Of a DNA stretch of 64,000 bases, positions 18,017 through 26,199 are shown one piece after another. The DNA is from Cellulophaga sp. 20_2_10 (GTDB taxonomy: Bacteria > Bacteroidota > Bacteroidia > Flavobacteriales > Flavobacteriaceae), in NCBI RefSeq assembly GCF_023476645.1, contig NZ_JAMCOJ010000005.1:62001-126000 (forward strand). The letters run 5' to 3'. How positions within the stretch are numbered: the stretch's first letter is position 1; the number at the start of each line of letters is the position of its first letter. Below the pieces are notes generated by a model, which was not told the origin of the DNA, did not search any database, and worked only from the letters and a program-made list of their open reading frames with translations. A program made the position numbers and the translations under genes.

Positions 18017-18901
18017 ATGAAAAAGCTAGTATACATTGTTTTTTTAGCAGGATGCTTTACTTATGCACAAGATGCAGACGTTAAAGAAAAAGAAAAAGCA
18101 CTAAACATATCTAAAACTCTAACTTGGGAAGCTAATAAAGAGTTGGCTGAAAATAAGTTTGCAGAAGCAGAAGCAAACTATCGAAAAGCTATTTCTAAAA
18201 GTAATGGTAATGCTGCCGCACCTTATAACTTAGGTAATGCTTATTACGGTAACGAAACATATAGCGAAGCTTTTGGCCGTTTTAAACAAGCTGGCGAATT
18301 AGCTACAAATAAAAAAGATAAACATAAGGCATACCACAACATGGGTAATGTTTTTATGAAAAATAAAGAATACGAAAAAGCAGTAGAAGCTTACAAACAA
18401 GCCCTTAGAAACAACCCTACTGATGAGGAAACCAGATACAATTTTGCTTTAGCAAAAGAAATGCTTAAAAAGCAACAAGACGAAGAGAAGAAAAACGACC
18501 AAAATAAGGACGATAAAAAAGACAACAAGGAAGACCAAAAAGAAAAAAATAAGGACAAAGAAAAAAACGAAGGAGACGGCGACGATAAAAAAGACGACCA
18601 AGGAAAAGACAAGGACAAGAAAGACGGCGAAGATAAAAAAGACAAAGGAGACGAAGGCGATAAAGAGAACAAAGACGATAAGGATGGTAAGGGTGATGAT
18701 CAGAAAAAAGATCAGAAAAAACCTAATGATAAAGGTGATAAGCCTCAAGAACAACAACAGCAACCAAGACCAAACCAATTGTCTAAACAACAGGTTCAGA
18801 ACTTGCTAAAAGCAATGCAAAACGAAGAAAAAAAGGTTCAAGAAAAAATGGATGCCAAAAAAGTAAAAGGCGCTAAAGTAAAGAACGAAAAAGATTGGTA
18901 G
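18017..18901 (+). CDS. batC: BatC, TPR protein with a long charged low-complexity tail
   Basis: A 294-residue protein with a signal peptide (MKKLVYIVFLAGCFTYAQ), three tetratricopeptide repeats (about residues 25-150, for example APYNLGNAYYG and AYHNMGNVFMKNKEYEKA) and a tail of almost only Lys, Asp, Glu, Gly, Gln and Asn (about 152-240). A Gln/Pro patch and a final basic amphipathic helix (LSKQQVQNLLKAM) follow. TPRs probably bind BatA/BatB in the periplasm. The tail is encoded by a purine-rich repeat-like stretch (about 18475-18740). It overlaps no real gene on the other strand despite long open frames there. Confidence 0.88.
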   Translation: MKKLVYIVFLAGCFTYAQDADVKEKEKALNISKTLTWEANKELAENKFAEAEANYRKAISKSNGNAAAPYNLGNAYYGNETYSEAFGRFKQAGELATNKKDKHKAYHNMGNVFMKNKEYEKAVEAYKQALRNNPTDEETRYNFALAKEMLKKQQDEEKKNDQNKDDKKDNKEDQKEKNKDKEKNEGDGDDKKDDQGKDKDKKDGEDKKDKGDEGDKENKDDKDGKGDDQKKDQKKPNDKGDKPQEQQQQPRPNQLSKQQVQNLLKAMQNEEKKVQEKMDAKKVKGAKVKNEKDW

Positions 18902-18909
18902 TAGATATA

Positions 18910-20688
18910 ATGAAAACAAAGCTGTACATACTATATATTTTAACTTTTTTTACTGTTTTAGGCGCAAATGCACAAGACAGTAATGTTACGTTTTCTGTAA
19001 AGATTAGCAAAGAAAAACTAGGTCTTAACGAAAGGCTTAAAGTTGAATTTACCACAAATAAAGATGGTGATAATTTTACAGCACCAGACTTTAATGGCTT
19101 TAATGTTTTAATGGGCCCATCTACAGCTATTAGTAGGTCCTGGAACAATGGTGTTCGTAAATTTTCATTATCGTACTCCTATATTTTACAACCTAATAAA
19201 AAAGGGAGCATCACTATAAACCCCGCAACAATTACCATTAGCGGACAATTATACAAGTCAGATGCTAAAACAATAACTGTTACAGAAGCTGTTGTAAACC
19301 CTAATGCTCCACCATCTGCAAGCGATATAGCAAAAGAAGGCTTGCACTTAGTAGCCGAAATAACAAAAGGAGACCCCTATTTAAATGAAGCTATAACGGT
19401 AGTCTACAAATTATATGTTAGTCCGTCTATTGAGGTTTCTGGATTTCAGGCTGTAGACAACCCAAAATATAATAATTTTTGGAGTCAAGATATTCCTGTA
19501 AAAAGATATCTTACCAAAGATGATAAATACAAAGGAGAAGAATATAGATCTGTAATATTAAAACGTGTTGTTTTATATCCACAGAAAACCGGAAAATTAG
19601 TATTAGAACCACTTTCTTTAGATGTGGGCGTACAAGTACCTACTCAAGGAAGAGATTTCTTTGGAGGTCCAATATATGCGCAAGCTAATTTAAGAGTTTC
19701 TGCAGGAAACAGATTTGTACATGTCAAGGCATTACCCGAGGAAGGAAAACCTGCAGGTTTTACGGGTGCAGTAGGAGATTTTAATTTCTTTGTAACAACA
19801 AGTAAAACACACCTAAACGCAGCAGAGTCTTTACAAGCTAAAGTAGAAGTTACAGGTAAAGGAAATTTAAAATTATTTGAAATTCCTACCTTAAACCTAC
19901 CTGGGTCTTTAGAGGTGTACGACCCTGAACATAATGAAAAAATTAGCACTTCGTACTCTGGTATGGAAGGAAAAATAAGTGATAGCTATACAATTGTACC
20001 GCAATACAGAGGTAAATACCCTATACCTTCAATAGCATTCAGTTATTTTAATCCTGCTACTAAAAAATACCACACTTTAAACTCGACCGAGACCGTAATA
20101 AATGTATTAGAAGGACCTACAAAAAACGAGGACAAAATAGATACGGCTTCTAACACACCTACTAAACAATCTGTAGAAATAAAAAGTAAGCAGTTTAATT
20201 TTATTAAAACAGAAGGGAATTTAAAGCCAATTGATACTAGTTACTTTTTTAATTCTAGAAACTATTATTTATGGTTATTATTACCAATACTACTAATTCC
20301 AATTGCCATATTTTTGGGACGTAAAAGAGATGCCATTGCAAAAGACGTCGTTGGTAATAAAGTGAGAAAAGCGAATAGATTAGCTCGTAAATATTTATCT
20401 GCCGCTAAGAAAACCTTAGGTAAAAAAGATGCTTTCTATGTTGCTTTAGAAAAAGCGTTACACAACTACTTAAAAGCGAAATTAAAAATTGAAACGTCTG
20501 ATTTTAGTAAAGATAAAATAACCGAGTTGCTAAATGAAAAAGAAATAGACAAGAGTACAATAGACGGATTTTTATCACTCTTAAAAAATTGTGAAATGGC
20601 ACGTTATAGTCCATTTTCTAATGTACAAATGAAACAAGATTACGATAAAGCAGGTGAAGTAATTTCACAAATGGATAAACAACTATAA
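18910..20688 (+). CDS. batD: BatD, secreted Ig-like/membrane protein
   Basis: 592 residues from ATG 18910; a five-codon extension begins at a TTG overlapping batC and is unlikely. A signal peptide (about 1-22, ending GANAQ) precedes repeated Ig-like domains: ISKEKLGLNERLKVEFTTN, FNGFNVLMGPSTAISRS, the BatD-specific YSYILQPNKKG, and GDPYLNEAITVVYKLY. A transmembrane helix (about 450-470) and a cytoplasmic helical tail (HNYLKAKLKIETSDFS, CEMARYSPF) follow. BatD is the large scaffold of the Bat system. It continues the same operon, with batE 2 bp downstream. Confidence 0.9.
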   Translation: MKTKLYILYILTFFTVLGANAQDSNVTFSVKISKEKLGLNERLKVEFTTNKDGDNFTAPDFNGFNVLMGPSTAISRSWNNGVRKFSLSYSYILQPNKKGSITINPATITISGQLYKSDAKTITVTEAVVNPNAPPSASDIAKEGLHLVAEITKGDPYLNEAITVVYKLYVSPSIEVSGFQAVDNPKYNNFWSQDIPVKRYLTKDDKYKGEEYRSVILKRVVLYPQKTGKLVLEPLSLDVGVQVPTQGRDFFGGPIYAQANLRVSAGNRFVHVKALPEEGKPAGFTGAVGDFNFFVTTSKTHLNAAESLQAKVEVTGKGNLKLFEIPTLNLPGSLEVYDPEHNEKISTSYSGMEGKISDSYTIVPQYRGKYPIPSIAFSYFNPATKKYHTLNSTETVINVLEGPTKNEDKIDTASNTPTKQSVEIKSKQFNFIKTEGNLKPIDTSYFFNSRNYYLWLLLPILLIPIAIFLGRKRDAIAKDVVGNKVRKANRLARKYLSAAKKTLGKKDAFYVALEKALHNYLKAKLKIETSDFSKDKITELLNEKEIDKSTIDGFLSLLKNCEMARYSPFSNVQMKQDYDKAGEVISQMDKQL

Positions 20689-20690
20689 TT

Positions 20691-21443
20691 ATGAAAAAGA
20701 TACTCTTTATACTTGTTTTATGTATTTCATTTTTGGGATACTCCCAAAATAACGACCTATTTAAAAAAGCTACAGAAGCTTATAATGATGGCAAGTATGA
20801 TACTGCTATAAAAGATTATTTAGCAATAATAGATAATGGCAAACACTCTGCTGAGCTTTATTACAATTTAGGTAACGCCTATTATAAACTTAATAAAGTT
20901 GCTCCTAGTATTTATTATTATGAAAAAGCACTGCTACTAAAACCTAATGACCCCGAAATAAAAAACAATTTAGGGTATGCAAAGAATATGACTTTGGATG
21001 TTATTAACCCATTACCGGTTACAACCCTAAGATCTACCTACAATAAAGTTATTGGTTATTATACTTTTGATGAATGGGCATACATTAGCATCTTATTTAT
21101 GCTGCTATTTGTAGTTGCGTACATTGCTTTTAAATTTTTTAATTATGCTACGCAAAAGAGAATCTCTTTTATTGCTAGCACAACTTTTCTCTTTCTTTCT
21201 ATACTAGCAATAACCGCAGCCTATTTTAATTATTCCGATTTTAAAAAGAATAGGCCAGCCATAGTTTTTAATGAAGAATCTTTGGTTATAGGAGAACCAA
21301 ACTCTAGAGGTAAAGAAGTTTTTAAGCTGCACCAAGGCACCAAAGTATTTGTCTTAGACCAATTAAAAAACTATTATAAAATTAAACTAATAGACGGAAA
21401 AACTGGTTGGATAGAACAAGAAGATCTTAAAGAATTAAAGTAA
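20691..21443 (+). CDS. batE: BatE, TPR/SH3 membrane protein
   Basis: 250 residues. A signal peptide (MKKILFILVLCISFLGYSQ), two TPRs (SAELYYNLGNAYYKLNK, PSIYYYEKALLLKPNDPE; about 22-95), two transmembrane segments (about 127-148 and 160-180) and a C-terminal bacterial SH3 domain (about 195-250; GEPNSRGKEVFKLHQG, KIKLIDGKTGWIEQEDL) give the standard BatE order. It closes the Bat operon. The TPR part faces the periplasm and may bind the VWA proteins, while SH3 domains of this type often bind peptides or cell wall. I see no clear hairpin terminator after the stop. Confidence 0.9.
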   Translation: MKKILFILVLCISFLGYSQNNDLFKKATEAYNDGKYDTAIKDYLAIIDNGKHSAELYYNLGNAYYKLNKVAPSIYYYEKALLLKPNDPEIKNNLGYAKNMTLDVINPLPVTTLRSTYNKVIGYYTFDEWAYISILFMLLFVVAYIAFKFFNYATQKRISFIASTTFLFLSILAITAAYFNYSDFKKNRPAIVFNEESLVIGEPNSRGKEVFKLHQGTKVFVLDQLKNYYKIKLIDGKTGWIEQEDLKELK

Positions 21444-21511
21444 TTTAAAGCTCTAATTTAACTAAATTCTAACTTCTGTTTTATATTTTAGCATCTTCGC
21501 TAACACGCAAT

Positions 21512-21802
21512 ATGCAAAAAAGAATACTATCATTATTTTTTACAATACTACTAACAGGTTTTATAATTACTCCTGCGGTATTGCTTACTGTTGATGATTC
21601 TATAGACATAACTATCTTTTATAATGCTGGTGAAGAAGAAGAAAATGTAAATGTTTTAAACCTAGAAGATTTTAACATAGCTAAAAAAGTAGAACTCGCC
21701 TTTTTTAAACCAAAAAAAGACTTGTACACGCCAATGTATTACTTCAAAAATTACCAAAAACCACAGCTAATCCTTTTAGTACCTCCTCCAGAAGTAAATT
21801 AA
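21512..21802 (+). CDS. Small membrane-anchored or secreted peptide of unknown function
   Basis: 96 residues with an N-terminal hydrophobic segment (MQKRILSLFFTILLTGFIITPAVLL, signal or anchor). An acidic patch (AGEEEENVN) and a lysine/aromatic C-terminal half ending in LLVPPPEVN follow. No family is recognised. It starts at ATG 21512, 68 bp after batE, and precedes the carbonic anhydrase and SulP genes on the same strand. That position raises the possibility of a link with bicarbonate transport, but nothing in the protein shows it. Confidence 0.6.
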   Translation: MQKRILSLFFTILLTGFIITPAVLLTVDDSIDITIFYNAGEEEENVNVLNLEDFNIAKKVELAFFKPKKDLYTPMYYFKNYQKPQLILLVPPPEVN

Positions 21803-21819
21803 TTTTAGGTTATATTTTT

Positions 21820-21940
21820 GACAAATCTTTGTCTATATTGTATACACCCTAAAAGTATTATTCTATTTTTATTTAATAATTTAACCAGAGCAATTTTACT
21901 TGCTCTAAATAATAGATCTCTATACAGAGATTACTTGTTG
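21820..21940 (+). promoter_or_regulatory. Hairpin-rich leader before the carbonic anhydrase gene
   Basis: The 183-bp gap holds three short inverted repeats in series: GACAAA/TTTGTC, GAGCAA/TTGCTC and ATCTCT/AGAGAT. It also holds a 12-codon open frame from ATG 21964 that overlaps the carbonic anhydrase start in another frame. These may be transcript-level control elements or chance in AT-rich DNA. Confidence 0.3.
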
Positions 21941-21985
21941 TATTCTACTTTGAATAAAACAATATGAGATTACAAAAACTTACTT

Positions 21986-22615
21986 ATGAAAGCACATACT
22001 AAAGAAACACAATCTACAATGACCCCAGAAAAATCATTGAGATTTTTAAAAGAAGGAAACCAAAGATTTCAAAATAACCTAAAAGCACACAGAAACTTAC
22101 TAGAGCAAGTAAACGACACTAGTGACGGCCAGTTCCCATTTGCAACTATTTTAAGCTGTATAGACTCAAGAGTCTCTGCAGAGTTGGTTTTTGACCAAGG
22201 TTTAGGAGATATTTTTAGTGTGCGTATTGCAGGTAACTTTGTTAACCAAGATATTTTAGGTAGTATGGAGTTTGGCTGTAAACTAGCAGGCACTAAACTT
22301 ATTGTTGTTTTAGGGCACACAAGTTGTGGCGCAATTAAAGGGGCTTGCGACAATGCAAAATTAGGGAACTTAACTGCAATGTTAGCTAAAATTAAGCCAG
22401 CTGTAAATGCTGTTACAGAGCCAAAAGATGAAAGCTTGCGTAACTCTAAAAACCTAGACTTTGTAGATCATGTTGCAGAAAAAAACGTATTGCTAACTAT
22501 AGATAGAATTGTAGCCGAAAGTGATGTTCTTGCAGAAATGCAAAAAAATGGTGAAGTAAAAATTGTTGGTGCCATGTACGATATTAATTCTGGTGAAGTA
22601 AAATTTTTAGATTAA
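21986..22615 (+). CDS. can: Beta-class carbonic anhydrase
   Basis: A 209-residue zinc enzyme that interconverts CO2 and bicarbonate. The beta-class ligands are all visible: the CxDSR motif in SCIDSRVSAEL (about residue 53) and the H-x-x-C pair in GHTSCGAIKGAC (about residues 107-115). RIAGNFVNQD and GSMEFGCKLAGTKLIVVLGH complete the core. There is no signal peptide, so it should be cytoplasmic. A methionine at residue 12 is a possible later start. The SulP transporter gene follows 127 bp downstream. Carbonic anhydrase next to SulP is a common arrangement taken to mean bicarbonate uptake and use. Confidence 0.93.
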   Translation: MKAHTKETQSTMTPEKSLRFLKEGNQRFQNNLKAHRNLLEQVNDTSDGQFPFATILSCIDSRVSAELVFDQGLGDIFSVRIAGNFVNQDILGSMEFGCKLAGTKLIVVLGHTSCGAIKGACDNAKLGNLTAMLAKIKPAVNAVTEPKDESLRNSKNLDFVDHVAEKNVLLTIDRIVAESDVLAEMQKNGEVKIVGAMYDINSGEVKFLD

Positions 22616-22742
22616 CACAAAAATTTTTAAGCTATAACAAACTACAATTTAGCAGTTCTAGCATTTTTATTGTATATTTTATAAATCGTTAGTTCGTATT
22701 AAGTCATCAAAATTTAATCGTTCTAAAAATCATTTTAACAAT

Positions 22743-24608
22743 ATGAAAAATCTTTTCTCTAACATAAAAGGGGATGTTTTTGGTGGCATTACCGCAGGTA
22801 TTGTGGCACTACCACTAGCTTTAGCCTTTGGTGTTAGTTCTGGTCTTGGCCCAGCAGCCGGATTATACGGAGCTATATTTATAAGTTTTTTTGCTGCCCT
22901 TTTTGGTGGCACTAGCACACAAATTTCTGGACCTACAGCACCTATGACTGCGGTAAGTATGGTGGTTATTGCAAGTATCATTGCTGTTCATGACGGCGAT
23001 GTAGAAACAGCTTTACCCTACATATTAACCGTATTTATTTTAGCCGGGTTAATGCAAATTACCCTTGGCTTACTTGGTATGGGTAAATACATAAAATATA
23101 TTCCATACCCTGTTGTATCTGGTTTTATGACGGCTATTGGTGTCATCATTTTAATAACCCAAATACTACCTGCTATTGGATATTACCCTAAAGAAGATAC
23201 GGATTTAGTCAATAGTTTTAAACCACAAGCTGAAGAAGTAATTTTAGAAAACATACTTAAAGAAGAAGCTGGCGAAGGTATTTTAGTTTTAGAAAACTTT
23301 AAAGAAACAATTACAAGAGCCAGTTCTGTATCTCAAGAAGATATGATGAAAGAGGCTAAAACGCTAGCTGCTAAAGAGGCTTCTGGAGTATTAGGCGCTT
23401 TTAAAGTATTTCCAAGGGCCATACATCAAATTAACTGGTTAGAGCTCGCATTAGCATTAGCAACAATACTAATTATATATGGATTTAAGCGCATCACTAC
23501 CGCTGTACCAAGTACATTGGTAGCACTTATATCCGTTTCTGCCGTAGCCTTTTTATTTAAACTACCATATAGGCGAATTGAAGAAATTCCTTCTGACATT
23601 CCAACGCCAAACTTAGAAATTTTCTCTCAGTTTAGTATAACATCTCTAACTCCCTATGTTTTTACTGCTTTAACATTAGCACTTTTAGGCGCTATAGATT
23701 CCCTACTAACATCTGTTGTCGCAGATAATATGACAAAGACAAAACACAAACCAAACAAAGAGTTAATTGGCCAAGGTATTGGTAACACAATAGCTGCTAT
23801 TTTCAATGGTATTCCTGGTGCTGGTGCAACAATACGTACTGTGGTGAATATTAATTCTGGTGGAAAAACCAAATTATCTGGTATGGTTGCAGGTGTTTTA
23901 CTTTTGGTTGTTTTATTAGCCTTAGGACCTATTGCTTCTGAAATTCCAGCTGGTGTTTTAGCAGGTATTTTAATTACTGTAGGTATCGGCGTTATGGATT
24001 ACAAAGGCTTAAAAGCTATTCCTAGTTTGCCGCGCGATTTAAAAATTGGTCCACTTAAAGTAAGCTCAGAAGTTATAATAATGCTTGTTGTATTGGTGCT
24101 TTCCTCAACTTGGAACTTAGTGTATGCCGTAGGTATTGGACTTGTTATTGCATCCTTAATGTTTATGAAAAAAATTGGCGACTTAACCGCAGAACGCTCT
24201 GATGTTAAATCGCTCTTACAAGAAAAAGCCTGGAAAGATGAAGCTAACTTTCCTGTAAATTTAAAAGAAGAAGTCTTTATTAAACATATAAAAGGTCCTT
24301 TATTCTTTGGTTCTACTAGTGATTTTCAGCAACTGGCAAGTCAAATTCCAACTACAGCAAACACTGTAATTATTAGAACAGGTAGAATGCAGTATATGGA
24401 CCAGTCAGGCTTGTATGCTATGGAAGACGTTTTAGTAGACTTAAGAAAGAACAATATAAATGTACTCTTTGTTAATTTATTAAAACAACCTAGATATATG
24501 ATGGAACGTATAGACATAATTCCAGACTTAATACCCAAAGAGCATATTTTTACTAGTTTTGATGCTGCCGTACAGTGGACTAAAGAAAATGTAGAAGATA
24601 AACACTAG
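22743..24608 (+). CDS. SulP-family anion (probable bicarbonate) transporter
   Basis: A 621-residue inner-membrane transporter. The first 480 residues carry the SulP transmembrane domain: AGIVALPLALAFGVSSGLGPAAGLYGAI, GGTSTQISGPTAPMT, and NTIAAIFNGIPGAGATIRT. An unusual hydrophilic insert lies at about 157-222 between membrane segments. The C-terminal STAS domain (about 500-615) includes MQYMDQSGLYAMEDV. SulP proteins move sulfate, bicarbonate or other anions, often with sodium. The adjacent carbonic anhydrase favours bicarbonate. A hairpin terminator follows the stop. Confidence 0.9.
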   Translation: MKNLFSNIKGDVFGGITAGIVALPLALAFGVSSGLGPAAGLYGAIFISFFAALFGGTSTQISGPTAPMTAVSMVVIASIIAVHDGDVETALPYILTVFILAGLMQITLGLLGMGKYIKYIPYPVVSGFMTAIGVIILITQILPAIGYYPKEDTDLVNSFKPQAEEVILENILKEEAGEGILVLENFKETITRASSVSQEDMMKEAKTLAAKEASGVLGAFKVFPRAIHQINWLELALALATILIIYGFKRITTAVPSTLVALISVSAVAFLFKLPYRRIEEIPSDIPTPNLEIFSQFSITSLTPYVFTALTLALLGAIDSLLTSVVADNMTKTKHKPNKELIGQGIGNTIAAIFNGIPGAGATIRTVVNINSGGKTKLSGMVAGVLLLVVLLALGPIASEIPAGVLAGILITVGIGVMDYKGLKAIPSLPRDLKIGPLKVSSEVIIMLVVLVLSSTWNLVYAVGIGLVIASLMFMKKIGDLTAERSDVKSLLQEKAWKDEANFPVNLKEEVFIKHIKGPLFFGSTSDFQQLASQIPTTANTVIIRTGRMQYMDQSGLYAMEDVLVDLRKNNINVLFVNLLKQPRYMMERIDIIPDLIPKEHIFTSFDAAVQWTKENVEDKH

Positions 24609-24634
24609 AGTAGTTACAAAACATTAATTAATAC

Positions 24635-24682
24635 AATCCAATACGGGAATAATTGCTAAATTTGCCCCGTATTGGATTTTTT
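24635..24682 (+). terminator. Terminator after sulP that overlaps the pheS promoter region
   Basis: A perfect 13-bp stem (24635-24647 with 24666-24678, arm AATCCAATACGGG) with an 18-base loop is followed by a T run to 24682. It would end sulP transcription. It lies only 6 bp before the pheS start, and its loop contains a perfect -7 box (24657-24664), so promoter and terminator are superimposed. Confidence 0.75.
24657..24664 (+). promoter_or_regulatory. Candidate -7 box of the pheS promoter
   Basis: TAAATTTG is an exact TAnnTTTG match, 23 bp before the pheS ATG. It lies inside the loop of the sulP terminator hairpin. No good TTG is seen at the -33 position. Confidence 0.45.
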
Positions 24683-24687
24683 GTGTT

Positions 24688-25707
24688 ATGATAGATGAAA
24701 TAAAAAAACATATTGCCTTAGTTAACGAGTTTACATCGACAGACTTAGACGCAATAGAAAGTTTTAGAATAAAATATTTAGGTAAAAAAGGATTATTAAA
24801 TGACTTCTTTGCCGAGTTTAAAAACGTTCCTAACGAACAAAAAAAGGAGTTTGGACAAACTATAAACGAGCTAAAAAATGCTGCAACAGATAAAGTTAAC
24901 TCTTTAAAAGATGCATTAGCTAGCACAACAGCCAGTGATAGTGTTTATGGTGACTTAACACGCCCAGGACAACCAATGTCTATTGGTGCAAGACACCCAA
25001 TATCTATAGTTAAAAATCAGATTATAGAGATTTTTTCTAGAATAGGCTTTAATGTTTCTGAAGGTCCAGAGATTGAAGACGATTGGCACAACTTTACTGC
25101 ACTTAACTTGCCAGAATATCACCCAGCAAGAGATATGCAAGACACATTCTTTATACAAACCAATCCAGATGTGTTGTTGCGTACGCACACATCATCTGTA
25201 CAGGTTAGGTATATGGAAAACAACAAGCCACCTATACGTACAATTTCTCCGGGTAGAGTATACAGAAACGAAGCAATTTCTGCTCGTTCTCACTGCTTTT
25301 TCCATCAAATAGAAGGTTTATATATAGACAAAGATGTTTCGTTTGCAGATTTAAAACAAACATTACAATTTTTTACGACAGAGCTTTTTGGTAAATCTAA
25401 GATTCGTTTGCGTCCATCATACTTTCCATTTACAGAGCCTAGTGCAGAAGTAGATGTGTATTGGGGACTAGAAACAGAGTCCGACTATAAAATTACCAAA
25501 GGAACCGGTTGGTTAGAAATTGGTGGTTGTGGTATGGTAGATCCTAATGTACTTAAAAACTGTGGTATTGACCCAGAAGAATACTCTGGCTTTGCCTTTG
25601 GTGTTGGTATAGATCGTATTGCTATGTTATTACACCAAATTACAGATATTCGTTTGTTAAGTGAAAACGATGTACGCTTTTTAGAACAGTTTAAAAGCGC
25701 CTTGTAA
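24688..25707 (+). CDS. pheS: Phenylalanyl-tRNA synthetase alpha subunit
   Basis: 339 residues, the normal length. An N-terminal coiled coil (about 1-90) is followed by the class II catalytic core: [34 protein letters not shown], motif 2 around [27 protein letters not shown] (residues about 190-216), and motif 3 in [15 protein letters not shown] near the end. With the beta subunit (not in this window) it charges tRNA-Phe in the cytoplasm. pheT is not adjacent, as is usual in Bacteroidota. The next gene starts 22 bp downstream. Confidence 0.96.
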   Translation: MIDEIKKHIALVNEFTSTDLDAIESFRIKYLGKKGLLNDFFAEFKNVPNEQKKEFGQTINELKNAATDKVNSLKDALASTTASDSVYGDLTRPGQPMSIGARHPISIVKNQIIEIFSRIGFNVSEGPEIEDDWHNFTALNLPEYHPARDMQDTFFIQTNPDVLLRTHTSSVQVRYMENNKPPIRTISPGRVYRNEAISARSHCFFHQIEGLYIDKDVSFADLKQTLQFFTTELFGKSKIRLRPSYFPFTEPSAEVDVYWGLETESDYKITKGTGWLEIGGCGMVDPNVLKNCGIDPEEYSGFAFGVGIDRIAMLLHQITDIRLLSENDVRFLEQFKSAL

Positions 25708-25729
25708 AACTACTTAAAGTTATAAATTG

Positions 25730-26125
25730 ATGAAAAAAGACATCATAATACCTGTTGTTAAAGATGTAAACGTTGCTATTATACACGAGTTTAACAAAGA
25801 GTTTTTAGACAAGGAATGGAATGCTTATGTACTTAACAACAGAGCAGAACCTATAGAAATGGTTCTTATTGTGTCTAAGGGATATGATGATGATAAGCTA
25901 ACCTCTACAATGAGACATTCTATTGCCAGTTTAGAAGGTAATTCGTATGCCAAAGTAGAAATGTTGCAAGAAGATGTTTTACAACTAAACAATGAGTTTT
26001 TTGTAACCTTCTTTGCTGATAATAAACTTTTTGAAAAACGTTTCTTTTTTGAAAAGAACACAGTTACCGAAGCAAATTTAACTACAATTCCATTAATTGA
26101 AAAAGACGGAATATTAGCAAAATAA
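25730..26125 (+). CDS. Conserved-looking protein of unknown function
   Basis: 131 residues from ATG 25730; a TTG one codon upstream is an alternative. It has no signal peptide, membrane segment or catalytic motif I recognise. The pattern is alternating strands and helices (KDVNVAIIHEFNKEFLDKEWNAYVLNN, EMVLIVSKGYDDDKLT, EFFVTFFADNKLFEKRFFFEKNT split over residues 10-110). It looks like a small compact alpha/beta cytoplasmic protein. It sits 22 bp after pheS and may be cotranscribed with it. Confidence 0.65.
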   Translation: MKKDIIIPVVKDVNVAIIHEFNKEFLDKEWNAYVLNNRAEPIEMVLIVSKGYDDDKLTSTMRHSIASLEGNSYAKVEMLQEDVLQLNNEFFVTFFADNKLFEKRFFFEKNTVTEANLTTIPLIEKDGILAK

Positions 26126-26199
26126 TAGCCTTAAGAAAACATAGGAATATTTATTTTTAAGTTACATTCGCACTTTTTAAAAAAACTAAGATATTACCT

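Noticed and set aside
18391-18790. Long open frames opposite batC encoding Ser/Phe/Leu- or Val/Ile-rich chains
   Set aside because: They are the antisense of a purine-rich low-complexity stretch, with no family resemblance or plausible start context.
12315-21443. MoxR-VWA operon as a defence or gas-vesicle-like system
   Set aside because: Gene order and BatD/BatE features match the ordinary Bacteroidota Bat operon.
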